Positions 43,938-53,807 of a DNA stretch of 64,000 nt are shown in pieces (the first letter of the stretch is position 1; each line of letters opens with the position of its first letter). The translations under genes and the position numbers were made by a program. Origin of the DNA: Henricia sp. BOLD:AAB3569 (lineage: Eukaryota > Echinodermata > Asteroidea > Spinulosida > Echinasteridae); NCBI GenBank assembly GCA_037783545.1, contig JBBELK010000978.1, positions 37,136 to 101,135 on the forward strand. Direction: 5' to 3'. The notes beneath the pieces were generated by a model. The model did no database searches, was not told the DNA's origin, and saw only the letters and a program-made list of their open reading frames with translations.

Positions 43938-45835
43938 AATCAGAAGGAATCAGTGGGAAGGAATCAATGTTGTAATTTGCATTTTAAAATATTTTCATGC
44001 ACCTTTAATCTGACACGTGATGACGTCATTATGAGATCATTAGTTAAATACCTTTGTTAAAGACCGTATATGACGCAGGAATCACGATCATAGGTGCCTG
44101 ATTTGTTATGAATGTTTGATCGTATATAATTTTATTGAAATATTTAATTAAACTGTTCATTTTTAGTTTGTTTTGTTCACATTTTGGATGGAAATCCGAT
44201 GTTTACTCGAAAAACTGATATACATATATTAGTCATCAAAGGCAGAAATCAGAGCACATAATTTGTTAAGATTGAAAAGAGTTTGGCCAGGAAGGAACAA
44301 TTTCGTAATTAGATTTGTTGAAGATGGTTCAATAAAATCAGAACAATGACTTAATGATTTCAGGCCTATATTAAGCTTTGCACCTTACTAAACCTGAAAA
44401 GAAAGAAAACAAACATTGGAATGAATGCTTCACGGCAAAACTATGACATTCCCTCAATAGCATACAATTACTTTCTTGTAGAGAGTGGACTCTCTTAAAT
44501 AAGACTGAGATAACATGAAAGATTGTATCCTACTCACTGAACTTTTGTTAAACCATCTTCTGTTGAATTACACGTCCGTGGTAGACAGTTAAAAGACAGT
44601 TAAAAAGTTTGCCTGAGTGTACTGCTATACAGATCTGCCACTTCCAGGTGTTTGATGAACTGTGAGATACCAAGTCATGGCGCAGGTAAAAACTTTTGAT
44701 TACTTAATTAGCTCCTTGAGGAGTATCATAACATGTAGGTTCAGGATTTATACTAAGAGAGTCTTGAGCCAAATTTCATATAAAACAAAATAACATGTAC
44801 ATTATGTAAATAGTACAGAAGCCTTCATCGATTGAGAAAAGATTTGTTTAGATTTGAAAATATGGCAATTTTCAGTTTTTGCACTTTTAAAAACATCAAT
44901 TAAGTTACTGTAAAATTAGTACTATTTGTCATAATGTCACATGCCGTTATAAATTAAATATTTAAAAAGTTTATCCTGAAAACGTAGTTTAGAGGCAAGT
45001 TTTATTTCCCTTTGCGAATTATAAACTGTTCATTTTTACTACATCAATACTCATCTGCTGTCTCACGATGTAGTCAGCGAAAAAGATTGTTAATTTTTAG
45101 TTTGTTTTGTTCACATTTGGGGTGGAAATCCGATGTTTGCTCACAAAACTTATATAGGCCTACATATATAAGTCATCAAAGGTATAAATCAAAGCACATA
45201 ATTTGTTAAGATTGAAAAGAGTTTGGCCAAGAAGGAACAATTTCGTAATTAGATTTGTTTAAGATAGTTTAATAAAATCCTGACAATGACGTGATGATAT
45301 CAGGCCTATATTAAGCTTTGCACCTTACTAAACCTAAAAGGAAGAAAACAAACATTGGAATGAATGCTTCACGGCAAAACTACGACATTCCCTCAATAAC
45401 ATACAATTACTTTCTTGTAGAGAGTGGACTCTCTTAAATAAGACTGAAATAACATAAAAGATTGTATCCTACTCACATGTCCTTTTGTTAAACCATCTTC
45501 TGTAGAATTACACGTCCGTGGTAGACACAGTTAAAAGTTACCGTGTCACCGTCTCGGTCGACGCCGTGTCACACAGGGCACACGTAATAGACAGCTACGG
45601 TTAAATATTTATTTGTACGACGTTTGCTCGCATTGAGAACGGTCAAATCTAAAACTAGGCTCCTGGCATAACAGTAAACCGAAAACATAATGACATGATC
45701 ATGGTGTCATTTTAAAGAGGAGATTCAACCCTAACAGATGATATCTTCCGTTCATTCATACGCGCCCTACTTTAGTTACACTTAGCAATAATATCTCGGT
45801 TTCGTTTTTTAAAATCCACCCTGTATATACGGAAA
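43938..45835. repeat. Duplicated block, copies 2 and 3
   Basis: 44160-44590 and 45100-45540 are both homologous to 39540-39960. 44609-44990 is homologous to 39127-39500. 45540-45830 is homologous to 40000-40260. The layout shows that the block was itself partly duplicated on this side. Noncoding. Confidence 0.87.
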
Positions 45836-46990
45836 TGTTGACTTGGCTGACCATTGGCCTTCAATTGACCCAGAAAGGAAGGGTTAGATGAAAATGAGTA
45901 CCTGTAGCGCAGGATCTGATCTATAATGTCTGCTATTTATGAAGACCCTGGGTCATGTGGTTTTATAGAGGGAAACATTTTACGAAATGCATTTTTTGCT
46001 AATTTTTATGACGAAAATCCATTTTTAAATAATTATAATAACGTAATCATTGACGTCATGGTGATGTTCTACATGGTGGTGGAAGTTTGTGATGGGGCCC
46101 ATGCCTGTACCTAGTTTTATCAAAATCAAGCGTACTTTAATAGCTAAAATTGCTTCATAAGTACACAAAAACACAACAAATGTGAATTTTGAAATGGCTG
46201 AACTTTGACCTTCGATTGACCCAGGAAGGAAGGGTCAGATGAAAATGCTTACACAAAGAACATTGTAGCCCATGATCTGATATATATGTATGTAAAATAT
46301 GAAGACCCTGGGTCATGTGGGTTCATACAGGGAAGCATTTTACGAAATGCATATTTTGGTAATTTTCATGATAAAAAATCCATAATTATAATAACGTAAT
46401 CATTGACGTCATGGTGATGTTCTACATGGTGGTGGACGTTTGTGATGGGGCCCATGCCTGTACGTAGTTTTATAAAAATCAAGCATGGTTGAATAGCTAA
46501 TATTGCTTCATAAGTACAAACAAATACAAAAAATGTGATTTTTGAATTGGCTGAAATTTGACCTTCGATTGACCCAGGAAGGAAGGGTCAGATGAAAATG
46601 CCTACACTAAGATCATTGAAGCTCATGATCTGATCTAAATGTTTGCCAAATATGAAAACCCTGGGTCATGTGGTTTGGGCAAGGGAACCATTTTAAATAT
46701 TTGCATATATCGGCAATTTTCCGCTTTTTATGTATTTTTAAGGTGTTATAATGACGTAACTGATGACGTCACAATGAAGCCATTCTTGGGTGCACACCTC
46801 TTATACTATGTCTTTGATGTCACCAAGTTTGATTAAGATCAATGTTTGGGAACAACCTGAAAAAGCGCCGACAACGCCCATGCGCTTTGTCTATGGGAAA
46901 CAAATCAGAAGAAGAAGAAATAAACGGGAAAAAAAAAAAACTAGAGCTACGTCTGTTCTATGAACAGGGCGTAGGGCTTTTTCACATTTT
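45836..46990 (+). repeat. Three 360-bp units plus hairpin tail, block 3
   Basis: GACCCAGGAAGGAAGGGTCA variants at 45867, 46218 and 46571, and GAAGACCCTGGGTCATGTGG variants at 45936, 46304 and 46654 (spacing 368 and 350). Each unit ends with ATGGTGATGTTCTACATGGT or a CRE. The tail ACTAGAGCTACGTCTGTTCT closes the block. Nearly the same block is at 49268-50420. Confidence 0.9.
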
Positions 46991-47764
46991 TTTTTACTTG
47001 AAAAATGAGCATGCTTACCTTGTAAAATTAGATGTTGTTAACATATCAACTATTTAACTTAAAAAAATATTAACCTTTAATGCGTTACCTTTAAAGGACT
47101 GATGACGTAATCAATGTTTTAACAACACAGACATGTTTGGTGGTCGACGTACTCTATAAGCACCACTATGGGCTAATTTGCGCAAACATTGCTATGAAAG
47201 GGCATTTTCAGATTTGTTAATTTCGCCGCTAGAGGGCGCATTTTTTGGAAAGCATTTACCTTAGACACTAACACTGCCAACCCGATCTCGGCATCGTTGA
47301 CCACTTTTACAAAATAGGTTTATTTAAATGCACTTCCGGTTTTTACCGGAAGTGAGCAAGGTCAAAGGTCAACACCATATTTTTGAATACCCTACCCTAG
47401 TTGAACCATAACACAGTAGACTCGCTCTGAACACGTTCAAACTACATCTGAATAATAATCATAATAATAATAATGAGATTTGTAAGAACTCTGGATGCCG
47501 CAATAGGGCGACATTTCGGGAAGACTCTCCCCGGGGACCACCGAAATTTCGGCAAGAGTCACTCAAAATGACACCTTATTTTTTTACCCAAAGCTTCCAA
47601 AAATGCTTCCAGACCTAAGATAATTGGTTTTAGACCTAATAAAAATGGTTCTCGATTTAAAAAAAAAATGGTTTAACAAAATATATATATTAGGGCGACA
47701 CCAAAATGTCGCCCTATTGAGCATGTCGCCCTAATATAGCTTTTTTACAAACAAATTGTCACCC
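46991..47764. repeat. CRE/DR1 repeat continuation and AGGGCGACAT hairpins
   Basis: To 47410 this matches 43070-43520, including the palindrome at 47333-47353 and AAGGTCAAAGGTCAACACC near 47358. An (ATA)n tract is at 47455-47473. 47500-47735 has paired GGGCGACAT/ATGTCGCCC sites, for example TAGGGCGACACC and ATGTCGCCCTA at 47692-47718. Confidence 0.78.
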
Positions 47765-48093
47765 TATCCTAGCACTCATAATTTTTATATAGTGCACATA
47801 TCCACCCTGCAGGGTGCTCAAGGCGCTGTTACCATTATTACCGCTGCCATCAGGGAATCACCAGAACCATTTCGCTTCAACTAGGTGGCTGCTGGTCAGG
47901 CGCACAACACTATCAGCAGTTAGATTGTGGCATTCCCCTTAACAGCTTCCCATATATCGCTTGGGTTTACGAGGCAACTGGGATTAAGCGCCTTGCCCAG
48001 GGACACAGACACGTTGGTCGAAGTGGGGTTCGTACCCCCCAACCTCTGATTGGGAGTCCTGCTTCATACCCACTAGACCACACGCGCTCCGTA
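47765..48093 (-). mobile_element. tRNA-derived SINE
   Basis: On the minus strand from 48093 the sequence reads like a tRNA 5' half, with an A box TGGTCTAGTGG at 48080-48070 and a B box GGTACGAACCC at 48036-48026, 34 bases apart. The anticodon-loop equivalent is ACTCCCAATC. Downstream come TGTCCCTGGGCAAGGCGCTT and, at the end, AGCGCCTTGAGCACC and GTGCACTATATAAA, which resemble the L2-like tails of many animal SINEs. A SINE of this build is transcribed by RNA polymerase III and copied by a partner LINE. It is not a functional tRNA because the acceptor stem does not close. Confidence 0.82.
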
Positions 48094-48095
48094 TG

Positions 48096-48275
48096 ATGTA
48101 CACGTGTAAGATGTACACGTGTAAGATGTACACGTGTAGGAAGTACACGTGTAGGAAGTACACGTGTAAGATGTACACGTGTAGGATGTACACGTGTAAG
48201 ATGTACACGTGTAAGATGTACACGTGTAAGATGTACACGTGTAAGATGTAGACGTGTAAGATGTACACGTTTGCC
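48096..48275. repeat. 15-bp minisatellite with E-box palindromes
   Basis: Twelve units of GTACACGTGTAAGAT with exact 15-bp period. Each holds the 10-bp palindrome TACACGTGTA (CACGTG E-box); ten are intact. It abuts the 5' end of the SINE. Because 15 is a multiple of three, several frames stay open (HLTRV and HVYIL repeats), which should not be read as genes. Confidence 0.95.
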
Positions 48276-49267
48276 CGCCATATTGAAACAGGAGGAATTG
48301 CTCCTTTTTTCAAAGGTTCCCGAAGTTACCCGAATGCACGTCCGGACGTTATCGTTAGTCGTCGGGTACGATTCGTCATTGTTTCGAGAATTTGAGTTGA
48401 CGTCGCGTGCACTATGCGTGCCGCTGCGTGTGTATTTGGTGATGCAACGGATTCAGAACTACTACGCAGTGGCTATAGTTACGGTAACCGTAAAGCGATA
48501 ATGAATGGCTATATAGTCACAGGATTACAACAGCAGATTAAAAGTACAATATGGAGCTCAGCTGGGTGATGCAGACAAGGTTTGAATTTGCTTTTAGGTG
48601 CTAGGCCTACATGTATATTAAAATGGCATGTGTAATATATTAATTGTTTATGAATTTTTATTGAATTAACGCGCGCAAATTGACGTCACACTCTGCCAGC
48701 GAATAGACTACTAAAGTAAAAACGCCACCTTTATGTGTTGCCATGGTTACTGGATCTACAGTAAAACCAGTGAACTGTTTCCCTGCGCTTTACCGATGGA
48801 CGATTCAGATTAGCAGCGAATGTTTACACGCAATTACCATGGTAACTGACGTCACACTTCACCAAACCTCACGAAATGTTACCATATTGTTACTTGGTGA
48901 TATGTACAAATGTATACTTATTTTTTTTAGAAGTAGTTTGGAAGCATGACAATTTCAATCCTCGTGCGCGCTGTCAGTCCGCTTTGCGAGCGTCGTGCGT
49001 CCATCGCCCATACTTCATAGGAACGCGTACAATACACACGGCGTACGCGCGTTTTGGAATAGCCGTGAGCGCTTTAAACCCGCGCGGTTAGCTCATGCAG
49101 CCCATTGTCGTCATTTGCCCATACTTTTCCAAGTCACGATTTTCAATGCACGATCGTTGGTCTATATGTTTATATGTCTGTGCATCACCGTAATTTATGA
49201 ATGGCTCCCTCTGCCGGTCACGTACGGAAGTCGACATTTAGTGGCTTATACATTGTTTTACGCAAAT
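48276..49267. other. Unassigned region
   Basis: No gene or repeat recognised. CpG-rich around 48960-49090 (GTGCGCGCTGTCAGTCCGC). Possible ordinary single-copy DNA between two repeat blocks. Confidence 0.5.
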
Positions 49268-50420
49268 TTTGACTTGGCTGAACTTTAATTGACCCAGGAA
49301 GGAAGGGTCAGATGAAAATGACTATACAAAGCAAATTGTAGCTCAGGATCTGATCTATAATGTCTGCTAAATATGAAGACCCTGGGTCATGTGGTTTTAT
49401 AGAGGGAAACATTTTACGAAATGCATTTTTGGCAAATTGTTATGACGAAAATCCACTTTTTGGCCAATTTTAAATAATTATAATTACGTAATCATTGACG
49501 TCATGGTGATGTTCTACATGGTGGTGGAAGTTTGTGATGGGGCCCATGCCTGTACCTAGTTTTATAAAGATCAAGCGTTGTTTAATAGCTAATATTGCTT
49601 CATAAGTACAAAAACATACAACAAATGTTTTTTTTGAATTGGCTGAACTTTGACCTTCGATTGACCCAGGAAGGAAGGGTCAGATGAAAATTCCTACACA
49701 AAGCAAATTGTAGTCCGTGATCTGCTCTATAATGTCTGCTAAATATGAAGACGCCGGGCCATGTGGTTTTATAGAGGGAAACATTTTACGAAATGCATAT
49801 TTTGGTAATTTTCATGATAAAAATCCACTTTTGTGCCATTTTAAAATTATTATAATTACGTAATCATTTACGTCATGGTGACGTTCTACATGGTGGTGGA
49901 CGTTTGTGATGGGGCCCATGCCTGTACCTAGTTTTATGAAAATCAAGCATGGTTGAATAGCTAATATTGCTTCATAAGTACAAACAAATACAACAAATGT
50001 GATTTTTGAATTGGCTGAACTTTGACCTTCGATTGACCCAGGAAGGAAGGGTCAGATGAAAATGCCTACACTAAGAACATTGTAGGCTAGGATCTGATCT
50101 ATATGTCTGTCAAATATGAAGACCCTGCGTCACGCGGTTTTGGCAAGGGAATCATTTTAAAATATGCATATTTTGGTCATTTTCGGCTTTTTAGGCATTT
50201 TTAAACTATTGTAATGACGTCACTGATGACGTCACAATGAAGCCATTCTTGGGTGCACACCTCCTATACTATGTCTTTGATGTGACCAAGTTTGGTTAAG
50301 ATCAATGTTTAGGAACAACCTTAAAAAGCGCCGACAACGCCTATGCGCTTTGTCTATGGGAAAAAAATCAGAAGAAGAAGAAGAAGAAGAAGAAGAAGAA
50401 GAAATAAACGGAAAAAAAAA
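49268..50420 (+). repeat. Three 360-bp units, block 4
   Basis: Sister of 45836-46990: GACCCAGGAAGGAAGGGTCA at 49291, 49663 and 50035, and GAAGACCCTGGGTCATGTGG variants at 49375, 49748 and 50117. It ends with GTCTATGGGAAAAAAATCAG and a (GAA)n tract at 50370-50402. Confidence 0.9.
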
Positions 50421-50436
50421 ATCAAAACGAAAACAA

Positions 50437-50566
50437 AGGCTTTTTCGCCGCAAAGCGAAAAAGCCAAAAAAAATCTAAACGGAAACAAAGGCTTTTTCGT
50501 CCTAAACGAAAAAGCCAAAAATCCAAACGAAAACAAAGGCTTTTTCGTCCTAAACGAAAAAGCCAA
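50437..50566. repeat. Three tandem 10-bp stem hairpins (GGCTTTTTCG/CGAAAAAGCC)
   Basis: GGCTTTTTCGCCGCAAAGCG and AAAAAGCC at 50440-50466, then two copies of GGCTTTTTCGTCCTAAACGA and AAAAGCC at 50490-50516 and 50539-50565, spaced by AAACGAAAACAAA. Each is a stem of 10-12 bp. They take the place of the single hairpin tail of the other blocks. Confidence 0.9.
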
Positions 50567-50789
50567 AAAAAAAAAAAGACAAAGAAATCGTACGAGAGTA
50601 ATAGGTGATCGGGCTGGACTCAAATTTTGATAAATTTATATTCGTATTCGTTTAACGGCGCATTCTACGCACCAGTACACCACAATCAAACCTTTAGACC
50701 TTACGTAACACCCACCAACAGGTGCTCTCACACTTACGATGAGATCAACATTCTCTTCTTATGTGCATGCCGAAGAGAATTTATAAATC

Positions 50790-50957
50790 CAGTGTATATA
50801 TCAATGTCTGGTTCGGATAAATCACGTGACTTTTTTTGTTAATACTTAAAAACGACAAAATTTGTAGGTTCTCTTCTGTCTATTTCGGAAAGACTTTCAG
50901 AATCATATATGGGTCTATTTATACCCCAAACTAGCCTAACAACGCCGGTATGTCCCT
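50790..50957 (-). mobile_element. TTAA MITE (AGGGACACACCGGC family), partial inverted copy
   Basis: GGTTCTCTTCTGTCTATTTC, GAAAGACTTTCAGAATCATA and GCCGGTATGTCCCT followed by TTAA (50958-50961) are the inverse of the left end of 59872-60606, and GATAAATCACGTGAC is the central hairpin arm. The other terminus is missing. Confidence 0.85.
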
Positions 50958-51000
50958 TTAAAAGCCGCTGGAAAATTACAGTTATTCAAGATCAAACGTA

Positions 51001-51230
51001 GGTCAATTGTTGACACGGTACGTCCAGTACTTGTCCAAGGGATTCGGCGAACCAGTTCCACGAAACCACCGTGAAAATCACTTGCTTTTCATTTGTGACG
51101 AGTTCCATCCTAAGCAGATGACCAGGGAGCCGACAAGTATTGCAGCAACAACAACCAGTCTCCTTGATCTTGTCTTGACGAACTTGCCAGCAAAGATCCA
51201 AGCATGTGGTGATTCAGGGTTGGTTTCTTC
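51001..51230 (+). pseudogene. LINE endonuclease C-terminal fragment
   Basis: The plus strand reads ICDEFHPKQMTREPTSIAAT then TTSLLDLVLTNLPAKI and GDSGLVSS, the end of an EEP endonuclease before its S-D-H box (Q-x-x-x-x-P-T-R-x-x-x-x-x-S-x-L-D-L-V-x-T-N). It begins in the frame starting near 51007 and is lost after 51243. Confidence 0.75.
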
Positions 51231-51459
51231 CTGCATTTTTTAATGTTTAGTGACTAGAGGAAAATAATACAAGTAAAGAGAGCTGAAAACGGAACTAAAA
51301 AGGTTATAAGCAGATTCAACATTAGAAGAGGCTTAAATTTCACTTAAGTCAACTTTCTGTAGATAGGATGTACATATTTGAAGTGTCATAGTGTTGATAT
51401 TTCTTGTGCGGTAAGTGCATTGACTATAGTAGACTGAAGGTTTTGGAAACACGATGGTG

Positions 51460-51935
51460 TAATCTAAAAGAGACGGAGATAATCAGAGATATCAGATAAC
51501 AGCATTCCAGCAGTAAAAATATTGTCAATATTAAGAGTGGAGCTATGCCGGCCTATCCGAGTGGGCTTATCGACAAGTGGATGAAAAACATTGGAGTAGA
51601 AAGTGTTGATAAAACCATCAGTGGGCTGGTGATCGACAGAGTTAATCAAATTTAAATTAAAGTGTCTCATTATGTACCACATTTTTTTACGCTCATTAGA
51701 AATGACATTGATACAATTTCCCAGGAAAAGATTGAAGTCATTAACAGATGCATGGCGCTCTGTAGATATTGCCCACAATAAAATTGCATGCGTGATGACG
51801 CTCCATTTCAATGAAAATACTTCCAAAGCCCTCTAGATTAAGATCGCGTCTAGCGCTATATTTGAGTGACCTGAACATGGCTACCCCTCCTCCTACTTTG
51901 GCAGATCTTGAAGCATGAACAATGTTGTTGTAATT
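51460..51935 (-). pseudogene. LINE endonuclease fragment, antisense
   Basis: Minus-strand reading gives SAKVGGGVAMFRSLKYSARR and DLNLEGFGSIFIEME (through 51803), then NDFNLFLGNCINVISNERKK, MRHFNLNLINSVDHQPTDGF and VDKPTRIGRHSSTLNIDNIF, ending LLSDISDYLRLF. These are the EEP endonuclease blocks. G-D-F-N is R-H-F-N here, so the catalytic Asp is lost, and S-D-H is S-D-Y. It faces the fragment at 51001 and is a different LINE. Confidence 0.85.
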
Positions 51936-52031
51936 CTTGTAAATGTAAGGAGGAAGAGGATCTTTAAACCATATTATTTATCTTAATCACTTTCTTTTGC
52001 AGATTTCCAATTTGTTTCTTCCTTTTTTTAA

Positions 52032-52996
52032 ACAGCTAGAATCCCCCGTCCACATTTTTTTTGTTTTTCTGTTTACCATGGAGGTGTACGAGTCTACAAC
52101 ACCATGACAACTTGTTTTTCACAAACAAATCGACAGGCTTTTGCTTAAAACGTAAAGCAGTTCCGACCCTCTTCAGCCGAATTCTGAAACGCTCGAGGTC
52201 ACTTGCCTTGTTTATCAACAGGGTTTTGACGTCATCCTGAGAAACATACAAAACGGCCTGTGCAGTATTGAATGGAAAATACACGAAGTGAATGTTTATC
52301 ATGCCTGTTTTGTCCTTGTAATTCAAAATACAAACGTGAAAAACACTTCATGTAATATGACAACACTCTACTAAATATTACCTGTTTTGTAAAAAAACGG
52401 TGAAATTGTCGCTCACAATGAAGCTCTTTTGAAGTAAATACTGGTGCATTGCGACGGGTGGTTTTGTCACGGAACGAACGGCATTCACAGCGGTTTGTCT
52501 ACAGCATTTGACGGTTCACTGCGGGGGAAGCTTCGACGTGTTTGAACATCGCCCGGTACAAGTTAGAATGAGCGACTAATTTTTCTCTCTCTTGGTAATA
52601 GAAAAGAAAAACTTTCTGCTCTTTTTTTTCATAGTGTCTGGTAAAACATACAACTACGCAGCTACTGGGCATATCTCTGGCTTTTTGGACCAACAAAATT
52701 CTTCAAAAAACACCATCTAACAGAGACGGTTTTGCGTGTAAACGTATGGAGCTAACAATCGTGTTGACTTCTCTTTCTCAGGATTGCGTCACGGGGTCAC
52801 GCGCATATCATGAATACCTAATGACGTTTCAGAAATCGCGAAAATTTCATTTTCGAAAAGCGCACTTTTGCTTGCAATTTATCCACTTAAAACCGACAAT
52901 TAAAAAATAATAAAAATCCACGTCGGCAAGAGGGATGTTTGGACTATCGAAAAAAAGCCTTAATGCTAGATTTTAGTCAAGGGGGATTCTTCCTCT
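52032..52996. mobile_element. TTAA-flanked 965-bp transposon (ACAGCTAGAATCCCCC family), copy L
   Basis: TTAA at 52028-52031 and 52997-53000. Ends ACAGCTAGAATCCCCC and, inversely, AGAGGAAGAATCCCCC. Both halves are found again, inverted, at 53342-53807 and 57406-57851. No transposase, so non-autonomous. The two copies in opposite orientation make a very large inverted repeat in the genome. Confidence 0.85.
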
Positions 52997-53000
52997 TTAA

Positions 53001-53337
53001 ACATTGGACAGTACTTACATTCTTGATGATGAATGTAATTAAGAAAGTATGGAATGTGTGTAAGAATTGAATAATATGCTTTAGTTGCATATCCCTAAAT
53101 TGCGCATGATTTAATTTTATTTCATTGTGTATATTTTGGTTTAACTGTGGCCAAGTGTCCCAATTTTGTTTTATTTTTTTTATGAAAAGAGCCGAAGAAG
53201 ACTAAAGAAATTGGAGGCAAAACGTGGTTTACTTCCTTTTCCGGTTGTGGACTTGCACGTCTTTTGTTAAACTTATATTTATTTATACTTGCATATGTTT
53301 TCGTTGGTGCCTGGGGAGTGCCCGTGACAATTGTCCT
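53001..53337. other. Spacer between inverted transposon copies
   Basis: About 340 bases with no recognised gene. AAAACGTGGTTTACTTCCTTT and TTTTCCGGTTGTGGACTTGC near 53220-53260 are unremarkable. Confidence 0.5.
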
Positions 53338-53807
53338 TTAAAGAGGAAGAATCCCCCTTGACGAAAATCCAGCATTTAGGCTTTTTTCGATAGTCCAAAC
53401 ATTCCTCTTGCCGACGTGGATTTTTATTATTTTTTAATTGTCGGTTTTAAGTGGATAAATTGCAAGCAAAAGTCGCTTTTCCAAAATGAGATTTTCGCGA
53501 TTTCTGAAACGCTCATTAGGTATTCATGATATGCGCGTGACCCCGTGACGCAATCCTGAGAAAGAGAAGTCAACACGATTGTTAGCTCCATACGTTTACA
53601 CGCAAACAACTTGGAAAACCGTCTCTGTTAGATGGTGTTTTTGGAAGAATTGTTTTGGTCCAAAAAGCCAGAGATATGCCCAGTAGTTGCGTTGTTGTAT
53701 GTTTTACCAGAACATCATGAAAAAAAAGAGCAGAAGCTAATATTCTTTTTTATTACGAAGAGAGAGAAAAATTAGTCGCTCATTCTAACTTGTACCGGCC
53801 GATGTGC

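Noticed and set aside
47995..48093. tRNA gene
   Set aside because: A and B boxes are present, but the acceptor and T arms do not pair properly and a SINE body with an L2-like tail follows.
47967..48313. Two overlapping minus-strand frames of about 105 codons
   Set aside because: The 15-bp unit is a multiple of three, so all frames stay open; the rest lies in the SINE.
50437..50566. Rho-independent terminators
   Set aside because: Stem plus T-run shape is superficially similar, but this is eukaryotic repeat DNA with no bacterial gene upstream.
52036..52326. 96-codon minus-strand frame, similar to one at 57533-57886
   Set aside because: The similarity is that of the two inverted transposon copies; the frames differ by indels and show no motif.
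52544..53807. Independent fold-back element with 455-bp arms
   Set aside because: Its inner ends carry TTAA and AGAGGAAGAATCCCCC, so the arms are better read as facing ends of two transposon copies (52032-52996 and 53342-57851).
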